Shown in pieces: positions 34,736-42,204 of a DNA stretch of 64,000 bases (position 1 is the stretch's first letter; each line of letters opens with the position of its first letter). Origin of the DNA: Pseudomonadota bacterium. Its GTDB lineage: Bacteria; Myxococcota; Myxococcia; Myxococcales; Myxococcaceae. The notes beneath the pieces are model-generated. The model saw only the letters and a program-made list of their open reading frames with translations, did not search any database and was not told the DNA's origin. The position numbers and the translations under genes were made by a program. The DNA lies in the NCBI GenBank assembly GCA_023426545.1, contig JAFAAN010000092.1:1-64000 (forward strand), given 5' to 3'.

Positions 34736-36583
34736 TCAGCCGGCGAAGACGGAGCGGCGCTCGCGCAGGAGCGACTGGAGCATGCCCTGGATGGACTCGC
34801 GGGTGCGCTCGGTGAGGCGCTGCACCTCGCCCAGGTCGTCCGCCGCCTCGGGTGGGAAGTCCTCGACGCCAATGGGCTCACCGAAGCGGATGCTCCACTT
34901 GGCCGGCAGCGGCAGGGGGCCCAGCGGCGTGAGCGGCACGTAGGGCAGGCCCAGGAACGAGGCGGGGATGCGTCCCAGCAGGGGAGACGTCTCCTCCGCG
35001 CCGACGATGGCCACCGGGACGATGGGCGCGCCCGTGCGCAGCGCCAGCTTCACGAAGCCGCCGCGGCCGAAGCGCTTGAGCCGGTAGCGCTCGCCGAAGG
35101 GCTTGCTGAGCGCCTGGTAGCCCTCGGGGAAGACGACCAGCGGGCGGTGCTCGTCCAGCAGCCGGAGCGCGTTCTCCGGGCAGGCGCGCACCGCGCCCAG
35201 GCGGTTGAAGAGCGTCCCCACCATGGGGGCGTGGAAGATCTGGTCCTCCACCAACCAGCGAGGCTCGCGCAGGTCCGGGCGCTCCCGGGTGAGCGCCATG
35301 GACATCACCAGCCCGTCGTAGGGCAGGGCGCCGGAGTGATTGGCCACCAGGATGACCGCGCCCTGGGGGACGTGGACCACGCCCTGCACGGACACGCGCC
35401 AGTACTGGGAATAGAGGAACTCGAGCACCGGCTCCAGCCGTTCGACGAGCGCCGGGTCCTTGCCGTACTCGTCCAGGTTCTCCCCACCACCCGTGCCCAG
35501 GCCGGCGAGGACCATGTCCTTCAAGCCGTTCACCGCGAGCATGGCCCGCGCCAGGCTCTCACTCGCCAGCGCCTGGCCTGCGATGTCCCGTGCCAGCGAC
35601 AGGGCCGCGACGGCGCGCTCCGCCAGGGGACGGATGGCTTCGGGGCCGCTGCGGCCCGCGTCCGGCGGGAAGGAGTCGCGTGCGCCCCCGTCCTCGAACG
35701 ACGGCGGTGGCACCAGCGACAGCGGCCCCCTCCGTCCTGGCGGGAACTCGTCGCGCGTGACGTCCGGCAGCTCCACCTCCGGCTCCACCGCCGTGGTGTC
35801 CTCTTCCTCTTCTTCTTCCTCCGCCATCACCACGCCGATGGCCAGCTCCTCTTGCGTCCCGGTGTCCTCCGTCGTCACGTCCCTGGCGGCCTCGCCGGTC
35901 CGCTCCTCACCAGCCGCGGCGCGCGCGGCGGCGTCCGCCACCTGCGTGGCCACCGACACGGCGAGCTCCCGCTCCTGTTCCGAGGGCTCGGACGGCGTGC
36001 CCCGCTCCAGCAGGGCCTCCACGGCCTCCTCGGCCAGCTCGGTCGCCAGCTCCGTGGCCATCAAGCGCTCGACCTCGGCGTCCTGCCCCGCATCCGGGCC
36101 CAGGGCCTCTTCCGCTGCGGCCGCTGCCGAGGCCTCGGCCGCCTCGGAGGCCAGGGCCTCCGTCAGCGCGTGCTCCACCTCGCGCTGCTGCTCCGTGAGG
36201 GGGCCCGCGTCATTCATCGGCGCGCGCGCATCGAGGGTGGCCGCGGGCTCGCGCAGGGGGAGGGCGGCCTCCTCTCCACCGTGGGCTGCGGCGCCCGCCG
36301 TCTCGCCGGGGACCGCCGCGTCCTTGGGGCGTTGCTTCGTGGCGGTGGACTTGCCGCCTCGGGCCTTCGTCGGCGCCTTGGGGCCTTCGGCCTTCCGGGA
36401 CTTGGTGGAAGCGGCCTTGCCTCCCGCCTTCGGGGCCCCGGCCTTGCGCGCGCTGGCCTTGCCGCCAGTCCCCGCCTTGTCCTTCGCTGGCTTCTTCTCC
36501 GGCGTGCTGGGCTCGGAGGAGTCCGAGGGGCGCGACGCGGCGCCGCGCTTGAAGGGATCGTTCCCAAGGACACCCTTGGCCAT
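34736..36583 (-). CDS. PlsC-like acyltransferase with long low-complexity N-terminus
   Basis: A 615-residue protein. The C-terminal ~270 residues are a lysophospholipid/glycerol acyltransferase domain with catalytic motif NHSGALPYDG (His and Asp six residues apart rather than four), VVFPEG, and GAPIVPVAIVGAEE. The first ~330 residues are low complexity: a Lys/Ala/Gly-rich basic block with many PKA-like repeats, then a Glu/Ala-rich acidic block including a run of seven Glu. No membrane helix is obvious in the tail. It starts 2 nt after the SDR gene ends, with its AGGAG inside the SDR stop region, so the two are coupled. It probably acts in membrane-lipid or storage-lipid acylation (inference). 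Confidence 0.85.
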   Translation of the reverse strand: MAKGVLGNDPFKRGAASRPSDSSEPSTPEKKPAKDKAGTGGKASARKAGAPKAGGKAASTKSRKAEGPKAPTKARGGKSTATKQRPKDAAVPGETAGAAAHGGEEAALPLREPAATLDARAPMNDAGPLTEQQREVEHALTEALASEAAEASAAAAAEEALGPDAGQDAEVERLMATELATELAEEAVEALLERGTPSEPSEQERELAVSVATQVADAAARAAAGEERTGEAARDVTTEDTGTQEELAIGVVMAEEEEEEEDTTAVEPEVELPDVTRDEFPPGRRGPLSLVPPPSFEDGGARDSFPPDAGRSGPEAIRPLAERAVAALSLARDIAGQALASESLARAMLAVNGLKDMVLAGLGTGGGENLDEYGKDPALVERLEPVLEFLYSQYWRVSVQGVVHVPQGAVILVANHSGALPYDGLVMSMALTRERPDLREPRWLVEDQIFHAPMVGTLFNRLGAVRACPENALRLLDEHRPLVVFPEGYQALSKPFGERYRLKRFGRGGFVKLALRTGAPIVPVAIVGAEETSPLLGRIPASFLGLPYVPLTPLGPLPLPAKWSIRFGEPIGVEDFPPEAADDLGEVQRLTERTRESIQGMLQSLLRERRSVFAG

Positions 36584-36585
36584 GA

Positions 36586-37548
36586 CTAGCTCCTCTTCAG
36601 CGCCGCGGCGGCGTCTCTGACGTGGTGGAGGGGAATGAAGCCGAGCGCGGATTCAGCGCGTTCGCCATCCGCGACCCATGAGTAATGGATGTAGTCGAGC
36701 AGGGCCACGGGCAACGTGCCCGCGCCCACGACGTCCAGCGTGTGCAGCGCGGCGCGGAACAGCGGCCCGGGCAGGGGGAGGGGCCGGGCGCCCGCCTGCT
36801 GGATGAGGCCGGACAGTGGCATGACGCCCCGGCCCACGACGTTGAACTCACCGGACGTCTCCGCGCGCAGCGCCAGGTGGAGGGCGCGTGCGGCGTCCTC
36901 TTCGTGCAGGCCCTGCCACAGCGGATCGAAGCCCATCAGCGTGGGCACCACCGCGTTCCTCAAGAGCCGCGTGGCTGGGTTGTCCACCGAGGGGCCGAGC
37001 ACCGGCGCGAAGCGCAGCACCAGCACGCGCATGTCCGGGTGCCGCTCGCGGAAGGCGCGCACCTGGCTCTCGACCTCGACCTTGTCGGTGACGAAGCGGC
37101 TGTGCGGGCAGCCTTGCAGGGGCGAGCCCTCGCGCAGCAGCGCCGGGTTGTTGCCCCGCGCGCCATACACGGCCGTCAAGGAGGGCACCACCAGCCGGGG
37201 CAGGCGCGAGCGCCCCGCCGCGGTCAGCACGTTCATGGTGCCGATGACCTCCAGCTCGTGCGCCAGGGAGCCGTTCTGGATGGGGCCGAACAGGAAGGCC
37301 AGGTGATAGAGCGCGTCCACGGGGCGCTCGGTGAGCGCGTCGGTGAGCTCGCTCTCCGCGTCGTAGCGGGTCAGGTCCACGCGGTGGAACTCGATCTTCT
37401 CGCCCTCGGGACGAGCGACGTCGAGCACCAGGATGCTCTCCACGTCGGCATCCTGCTCCAGCCGTGACAGAAGCAGCCGTCCATAGTCTCCGCTCGCGCC
37501 GGTCACCGCGACGCGCAGCCGCCCCTTGCCTGGTCGTGACACGTCCAT
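36586..37548 (-). CDS. NAD-dependent epimerase/dehydratase-like SDR protein
   Basis: A 320-residue extended SDR protein with N-terminal dinucleotide-binding motif VAVTGASGDYG and acidic residue after strand 2 (LVLDVARPEG). The catalytic YxxxK position reads FVTDK (Phe instead of Tyr), so normal SDR chemistry is doubtful; it may bind nucleotide without redox catalysis or act differently. The gene is directly upstream of the acyltransferase. A similar SDR-acyltransferase pairing occurs, as I recall, in mycobacteria (galE2-like gene beside a PlsC-like gene), which supports a shared lipid-related role. There is no clear ribosome-binding site before the ATG. Confidence 0.85.
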   Translation of the reverse strand: MDVSRPGKGRLRVAVTGASGDYGRLLLSRLEQDADVESILVLDVARPEGEKIEFHRVDLTRYDAESELTDALTERPVDALYHLAFLFGPIQNGSLAHELEVIGTMNVLTAAGRSRLPRLVVPSLTAVYGARGNNPALLREGSPLQGCPHSRFVTDKVEVESQVRAFRERHPDMRVLVLRFAPVLGPSVDNPATRLLRNAVVPTLMGFDPLWQGLHEEDAARALHLALRAETSGEFNVVGRGVMPLSGLIQQAGARPLPLPGPLFRAALHTLDVVGAGTLPVALLDYIHYSWVADGERAESALGFIPLHHVRDAAAALKRS

Positions 37549-37650
37549 ACGCGGTGTCGTGTGTTAGCCCAGCCGCCTGGGATTGTCAGCCGCCACCCCT
37601 GTTGTGTTGCTGGACAACGTCGCCTGGGTGGCGGAGGGTGTCCGACCGCC

Positions 37651-39513
37651 ATGTCCCGGATTGCCCGTCTCAGCGATGTCCTCATCAACAAGATCGCCGC
37701 TGGCGAGGTGGTGGAGCGCCCCGCCTCCGTCGTGAAGGAGCTGGTGGAGAACGCCATCGACGCCGGCGCCAGCACCATCCGCGTCGATCTGGAGGGCGGA
37801 GGCGTGGACCGCATCATCGTGTCCGATGACGGCCACGGCATGGGCCGGGTGGACGCGGTGGCCTGCCTGGAGCGCCACGCCACCAGCAAGCTGCGCGAGG
37901 TGGACGACCTGTTCCACATCGACTCCATGGGGTTCCGGGGCGAGGCCGTTCCCGCCATCGCATCCGTTTCCCGCTTCACACTTCACACCGCGGCCGCGTC
38001 CTCGGAGGTGGGCACGCGGGTGTCGGTGGAGGGTGGCAGCCCGGCCGAGGTGGAGGACGCGCCCCCGCGCGTCGGCACGGTCATCACCGTGGAGGACCTC
38101 TTCTTCAACGTCCCCGCGCGCCGCAAGTTCCTCCGCCGGGGCGACACCGAGCTGAAGCACGCGGAGGAGGCCGTGGTGCGCCTTGCGCTGGCGAATCCAG
38201 AAGTGGGCTTCTTCGCCTCGCACGAGGGCGGCACGCTCTTCTCCAGCGCGGCCTGCCCGGACGACCCGCGCGAGCGCATCGCCGCGGCGCTGGGCTCCAC
38301 GTCCCACCCACACCTGTTCCCCGTGGAGGAGCGCCGGCTGGGCGTGGCGGTGACGGGCTACGCGGCCTCGCCCGAGTTCACCTTCAACAACGCGCGAGGC
38401 CTCTACACCTTCGTCAACCGCCGCTTCATCCGGGACCGGGGCCTCATCGGCACCATCCAGCGCGCCTATCAGGACTTCCTCGCCGCGGGCCGCCAGCCCG
38501 TGGTGGTGCTGCACATCGACGTGGACCCGCGCGCGGTGGACGTCAACGTGCACCCCCAGAAGCTGGAGGTCCGCTTCGCCGACGCCCGGGGCGTGCAGGA
38601 AGCGGTGACGGCGGCGCTCAACCGCATGCTGCGCGCCTCCCCGTGGCTGGGCTCGGGCGTCGAGGGGGGCATGCCCCAGCCCCTGCAGCCCATGGACGCC
38701 GCCCACTATGCCCACGCCGTGGAGCGCTTCCTCACCCGCGCCCAGGAGGCCGCGTGGGGCGCGCCGCTGCCCACCGCCATGGACGCGCCGGGCCCGGGGC
38801 CGGGAGGCCTGCCCGCGATGCCGCCAATGGGGCAGGGCGCCTCGCCCGGGGCGCTGCCCTTCGCCGCCGCGGCGGGGCAGGCGCCCGCCTTCGGACAGGC
38901 CCAGCCGCAGCTCAACGAGGCGCCGCCGCCGGGCTACTTCGGCGCGCTGCGGCCCATGGGCATGCTGGGGGGCCGCTTCCACGTCTGCGAGGGGCCGGGG
39001 GGCACGCTGGTGGTGATGGATCCGCACGCGGCGCTGGAGCGCGCGCGGCTGGCCGGCTACCTGCGCGCGCTGGAGGCCGGAAAGCCGCCTCCGGCGCCCA
39101 CGCTCTTCGGCACCACGCTGGAGCTGCCCGTCCCCATCGCGAAGTCCCTGGTGGAGGGCCGCGAGGCGTTGGCGCACCTGGGCTTCGACGTGGAGCCCTT
39201 CGGTGGCACCACCGTGGCGTTGAAGACGGTGCCGCCGGGGCTGGAGGGCGCGGATGGGCGCGCGCTGCTGGAGGCGCTGGCGCGAGCCCTGCCACCCAAG
39301 GGGGCCCGGCTGGACGCCGTGTCGCTGGCGGAGGCGGTGCGGGTGATGGCGTGCCACGCCGCGCGCCAGGCCGGCAGCGTGCCGCTCACGGACGCGCAGT
39401 TCCGCGCGCTGCTGGGTGAGCTCGACCGCGCGGACTTCCACCCCACGTGCAGCCACGGCACGGTGGTGGTGCTGGAGATGCCGCTGCTGGAACTGGAGCG
39501 CCGGGCCCGCTGA
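37651..39513 (+). CDS. mutL: DNA mismatch repair protein MutL
   Basis: A 620-residue MutL. The N-terminal GHKL ATPase shows IAAGEVVERPASVVKELVEN, NAIDAGA, DDGHGM, HATSKL and GFRGEA, followed by the transducer domain (VDVNVHPQK). A Pro/Ala/Gly-rich linker (about 340-430) leads to the C-terminal dimerisation domain. The endonuclease motif DQHAxxExxxxE appears as DPHAALERARLA from Asp457, lacking the final Glu and the Gln, and CPHGRP appears as CSHGTV at Cys600. The latent nicking activity is therefore uncertain. The ATG at 37651 is preceded by GGAGGG. It is divergent from the SDR gene. Confidence 0.96.
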   Translation: MSRIARLSDVLINKIAAGEVVERPASVVKELVENAIDAGASTIRVDLEGGGVDRIIVSDDGHGMGRVDAVACLERHATSKLREVDDLFHIDSMGFRGEAVPAIASVSRFTLHTAAASSEVGTRVSVEGGSPAEVEDAPPRVGTVITVEDLFFNVPARRKFLRRGDTELKHAEEAVVRLALANPEVGFFASHEGGTLFSSAACPDDPRERIAAALGSTSHPHLFPVEERRLGVAVTGYAASPEFTFNNARGLYTFVNRRFIRDRGLIGTIQRAYQDFLAAGRQPVVVLHIDVDPRAVDVNVHPQKLEVRFADARGVQEAVTAALNRMLRASPWLGSGVEGGMPQPLQPMDAAHYAHAVERFLTRAQEAAWGAPLPTAMDAPGPGPGGLPAMPPMGQGASPGALPFAAAAGQAPAFGQAQPQLNEAPPPGYFGALRPMGMLGGRFHVCEGPGGTLVVMDPHAALERARLAGYLRALEAGKPPPAPTLFGTTLELPVPIAKSLVEGREALAHLGFDVEPFGGTTVALKTVPPGLEGADGRALLEALARALPPKGARLDAVSLAEAVRVMACHAARQAGSVPLTDAQFRALLGELDRADFHPTCSHGTVVVLEMPLLELERRAR

Positions 39514-39525
39514 GCGCTCCTAAAA

Positions 39526-39553
39526 TTGACGGGGCAGCCCCCCCTGTTACCGT
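39526..39553 (+). promoter_or_regulatory. Sigma70-type promoter candidate
   Basis: TTGACG and TACCGT separated by 16 nt, 12 nt after the mutL stop and 56 nt before the small gene at 39609. The TAxxxT pattern fits high-GC sigma70 -10 boxes. It would drive the small gene and the barrel protein gene. Confidence 0.4.
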
Positions 39554-39608
39554 GCGCCACACGCCTGTAGCACTCAGGTCGGCCTCCGCGGCGCACAGGA
39601 GCGGGCAC

Positions 39609-39764
39609 ATGCACGGTGTGATCACCCTGCGGGACGTGGTGGCGAACCTCGGCGTGGTGCTTCGCGAGTTCGGCGCGGTGTGCGTCGTGCGCTGTCTGGT
39701 GGCCTCGCTGCGCCGTCAGCGGACCACCTTCCTGGAAATCGCGCTGTGTCCCAAGCGCCCCTGA
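39609..39764 (+). CDS. Small hypothetical protein (51 aa)
   Basis: A short open frame with a good ribosome-binding site (AGGAG, 7 nt before the ATG). The product starts MHGVITLRDVVANLG and has a hydrophobic, Cys-containing middle (VVLREFGAVCVVRCLVASL) and a basic end, perhaps membrane-associated. It lies between mutL and a barrel-protein gene, 15 nt before the latter's start. The call rests on the ribosome-binding site and position only. Confidence 0.45.
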   Translation: MHGVITLRDVVANLGVVLREFGAVCVVRCLVASLRRQRTTFLEIALCPKRP

Positions 39765-39779
39765 CGCCCTAGTCCCTTG

Positions 39780-40502
39780 ATGCTCAGTCGCCTTCTTCCG
39801 CTCGCACTGCTGCTTTCCGCCCCCGCCGCTGCCCGCGACTTCGCCTACGAGGACGACGCGGTGTCCACCTCGCTCGACGGGGTGGGGCGCATCACCATCC
39901 AGGGCGGCTGGCGCATCACCCCCAACAAGACGCTCTACGACGGCTGGTACGGCCGCCAGGCCAACCAGGGCCTGCCGCGCGCGCGTGAGGTGGCCGGCGC
40001 GCCCACGGTGGTGGCGTCCTTCGCGTATGCCATCTCCGACCTGCTGGAGGTGGGCATCGACCTGTTCGGCACCCGGAGCCGCCTCTACCTCAACGAGCCC
40101 GGCCCCGACGGCGAGCCACCTCAGGTCCGGCAGGTGGACACCCTGGGCTACGGCGCGCTCATCGGCCTGCGCTTCCAGACGGTGATTCCAGAGCTGGGGC
40201 CTCATGGGCTCGTGCCCTACGCGGGCCTGCTCACCGGCCCCACGCTCGCCGCGTCGGAGCGTAAGGGCGAGGCGCTCCAGGAGATCACCACCCAGGCCTG
40301 GATGGCCAACGTGGGGGCCACCCTGCGGCTGACGGCCCGGTGGGGCATCACCGCGGACTACCGCCTCGCCTTCCTGCGCGGGCCGGTAGGGCCCTCCACC
40401 GCGCGCGTGGGCTCGTTCAGCATGGGCGGGAGCTGGCTCTCACTGGGCGTGACGTACAGCTTTCCTGCCGAGCCTTCCCGGCCACTCTCTGGCAGTCTGT
40501 AG
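39780..40502 (+). CDS. Putative outer-membrane beta-barrel protein
   Basis: A 240-residue protein with signal peptide (LPLALLLSAPAAARDF) and alternating hydrophobic strands (GVGRITIQGGWRIT, LLEVGIDLFGTRSRLYL, ALIGLRFQTVIP, ANVGATLRLTARWGITADYRL). The near-terminal strand WLSLGVTYSF ends in an aromatic, as in outer-membrane barrels. A TTG codon directly precedes the ATG (TTGATG) and could also start translation. There is no clear Shine-Dalgarno sequence, which hints at coupling to the small gene upstream. Function unknown. Confidence 0.72.
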   Translation: MLSRLLPLALLLSAPAAARDFAYEDDAVSTSLDGVGRITIQGGWRITPNKTLYDGWYGRQANQGLPRAREVAGAPTVVASFAYAISDLLEVGIDLFGTRSRLYLNEPGPDGEPPQVRQVDTLGYGALIGLRFQTVIPELGPHGLVPYAGLLTGPTLAASERKGEALQEITTQAWMANVGATLRLTARWGITADYRLAFLRGPVGPSTARVGSFSMGGSWLSLGVTYSFPAEPSRPLSGSL

Positions 40503-40657
40503 GGGAGGCGGGCGAGCCGGATGCGGCCTGCTTCCTTCCGGAAATGCAGGGTCGGAGCCTTGCTGTTCCGCTGCGGAAAATATCGGCCGCATGGCCGGGA
40601 GAACTCCTTACGATGCGTGAATCGGCCGAGATCACCTCTGGGCCCAGGAAGATGTCC

Positions 40658-41602
40658 ATGTCAGACCAGCCGAAGACGGATATGGGGAAGGAGCTCACGG
40701 AGCTGCGCCGTGAGATCGTCGAGGCACGCAACCTCGTCATCAAGAGCGACAACCTGCTCAAGAACCTCCACGCGGAGGTGAAGGCGGTTGGCAAGCGCCA
40801 CGAAGACTTCCAGAAGCGCCAGTGGCTCTCCTCCGCGGTGGCCTACGTGCTGTTCGCGGTCATCTCCGTGGGCGCGGCGCTGATGATCAACAGCGCGCGC
40901 AGCTCCAGCGCGGCCAGTGAGAAGGAGCGCCTGGAGAAGACGGTCGCGGACCTGACGGGCCAGCTGGAGAAGCAGCGCGCGGACACCGCGGCGCACCAGG
41001 CCGTCCAGCAGGAGGCGAACAAGGTCTACAAGATGATGACCACGCTGCCGGGTGACGAGCGCCTCAAGGGCATCGACGCGCTGGTGAAGCTGGACACCAC
41101 CCGGCTGAGCAACCTGGAGCGCCAGGCCCTCAACGACCGCGCCGCCGTGCTGCGCCGCGAGACGGGGGACGCCGCGTTCGAGCAGGGGAAGATCGCCTTC
41201 CGCAAGAACGAGATGAACGCCGTCATCTCCAACCTGGAGCGCTTCCTGGCCATGAACCCGCCGGCGGACCAGTCGCTGGAGGCGGCCTTCTACCTGGGCA
41301 CGGCCTACAACAACACGCGCAAGCACGAGAAGGCGGTGCCGCTGCTGGCGCGCTTCGTCGAGGGGGACCGCCGGGCGAAGACGCGCGACTACGCCATGCT
41401 GCTGCTGGCGCACTCCTACCAGGAGGTGGGCCAGTACGATAAGGCGCTGGAGGTGGCCCGAGACGCGGCCGGCGCCTACCTCAACAGCCAGTACCAGTCG
41501 CAGTTCCGGAGCCGCATCGCCGCGGTGAAGCGGCTGATGAACCCGGAGTCGGGCTCGGCGCCCGCCGCGCCGGCGCAGGCGGCCAGCGAGGCCGGCCAGT
41601 AG
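40658..41602 (+). CDS. Membrane TPR/coiled-coil protein
   Basis: A 314-residue protein. A cytoplasmic N-terminal coiled coil (LTELRREIVEARNLVIK...) is followed by one membrane helix at about 58-78 (AVAYVLFAVISVGAALMI), a second coiled coil (EKERLEKTVADLTGQLEKQR) and TPR-like helices (NAVISNLERFLAMNPP, AAFYLGTAYNNTRKHEKAVP, MLLLAHSYQEVGQYDKALEV), with an Ala/Pro tail. Two in-frame ATGs lie 6 nt apart; 40658 is preferred because AGGAA is 8 nt ahead. A scaffolding role in the envelope is inference. Confidence 0.78.
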   Translation: MSDQPKTDMGKELTELRREIVEARNLVIKSDNLLKNLHAEVKAVGKRHEDFQKRQWLSSAVAYVLFAVISVGAALMINSARSSSAASEKERLEKTVADLTGQLEKQRADTAAHQAVQQEANKVYKMMTTLPGDERLKGIDALVKLDTTRLSNLERQALNDRAAVLRRETGDAAFEQGKIAFRKNEMNAVISNLERFLAMNPPADQSLEAAFYLGTAYNNTRKHEKAVPLLARFVEGDRRAKTRDYAMLLLAHSYQEVGQYDKALEVARDAAGAYLNSQYQSQFRSRIAAVKRLMNPESGSAPAAPAQAASEAGQ

Positions 41603-41688
41603 CTCGCCGGGGCTGTTGGCCCGCCAGCGAACGGTGGCCACACGGAAGCGTTGCCACACGGGGTCCACGGTCGTAAGACCTGGACCCC

Positions 41689-42201
41689 GTGTCCGCTCCC
41701 GACCCCCGGAAAGATCCCCGCTTCCGCCGTTTCCGCGGCGTCGCGTATGGGATCCACATCGCCCTCGCCACGCTGTTCTCGCTGTGGCTCCTCTGGTGTG
41801 TCGGTCGCTCCGTGGCGGCGATGACGCCGGGGAAGCTGCCGCCCGCCCCTGTCACCCTCACGTACCGCGAATGCCTGGACGGCGCGCGGGTGCTGTGGAC
41901 GGAGCTGGAGGCCGGGCGGGAGAAGCTGGTGAACGTCTCCCCCGCCAAGAGCGTCGACCAGGAGTGGATGCGCTTCCGCACCTCCTGGCTGGCGAAGCTG
42001 CGCGTTCGGGAGTCCGAGTGCGCGCTCGACTCGCGCGAGCGGGCCTCCCTGCGCGAGGTGTTCCGTCGGCTGGTGCGGGTGCAGGACCTCTACGCCATCC
42101 ACGCGGTGCAGTACGCGGGCGAGGTGGGCGGCGCGGTGGACGCCCTGCATGCCGCGCTGGAGACCGCGGGCCGCAACCCCGGTGCCGGCCGGCTGCCCTG
42201 A
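41689..42201 (+). CDS. Single-TM hypothetical protein
   Basis: A 170-residue protein with basic N-terminus (DPRKDPRFRRFRG), one membrane segment at about 18-45 (GIHIALATLFSLWLLWCVG) and a helical periplasmic domain with two Cys (YRECLDGA, RESECALD) that may form a disulfide. It starts at GTG 41689 with a weak ribosome-binding site. The stop lies 3 nt from the convergent lipoprotein stop (TGAGCGTCA). Not recognised. Confidence 0.72.
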   Translation: MSAPDPRKDPRFRRFRGVAYGIHIALATLFSLWLLWCVGRSVAAMTPGKLPPAPVTLTYRECLDGARVLWTELEAGREKLVNVSPAKSVDQEWMRFRTSWLAKLRVRESECALDSRERASLREVFRRLVRVQDLYAIHAVQYAGEVGGAVDALHAALETAGRNPGAGRLP

Positions 42202-42204
42202 GCG

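Noticed and set aside
35775..36570. Low-complexity region of the acyltransferase gene as a separate gene or a frameshift
   Set aside because: The frame is continuous with the acyltransferase domain, a good ribosome-binding site lies only at its beginning, and codon usage is unchanged.
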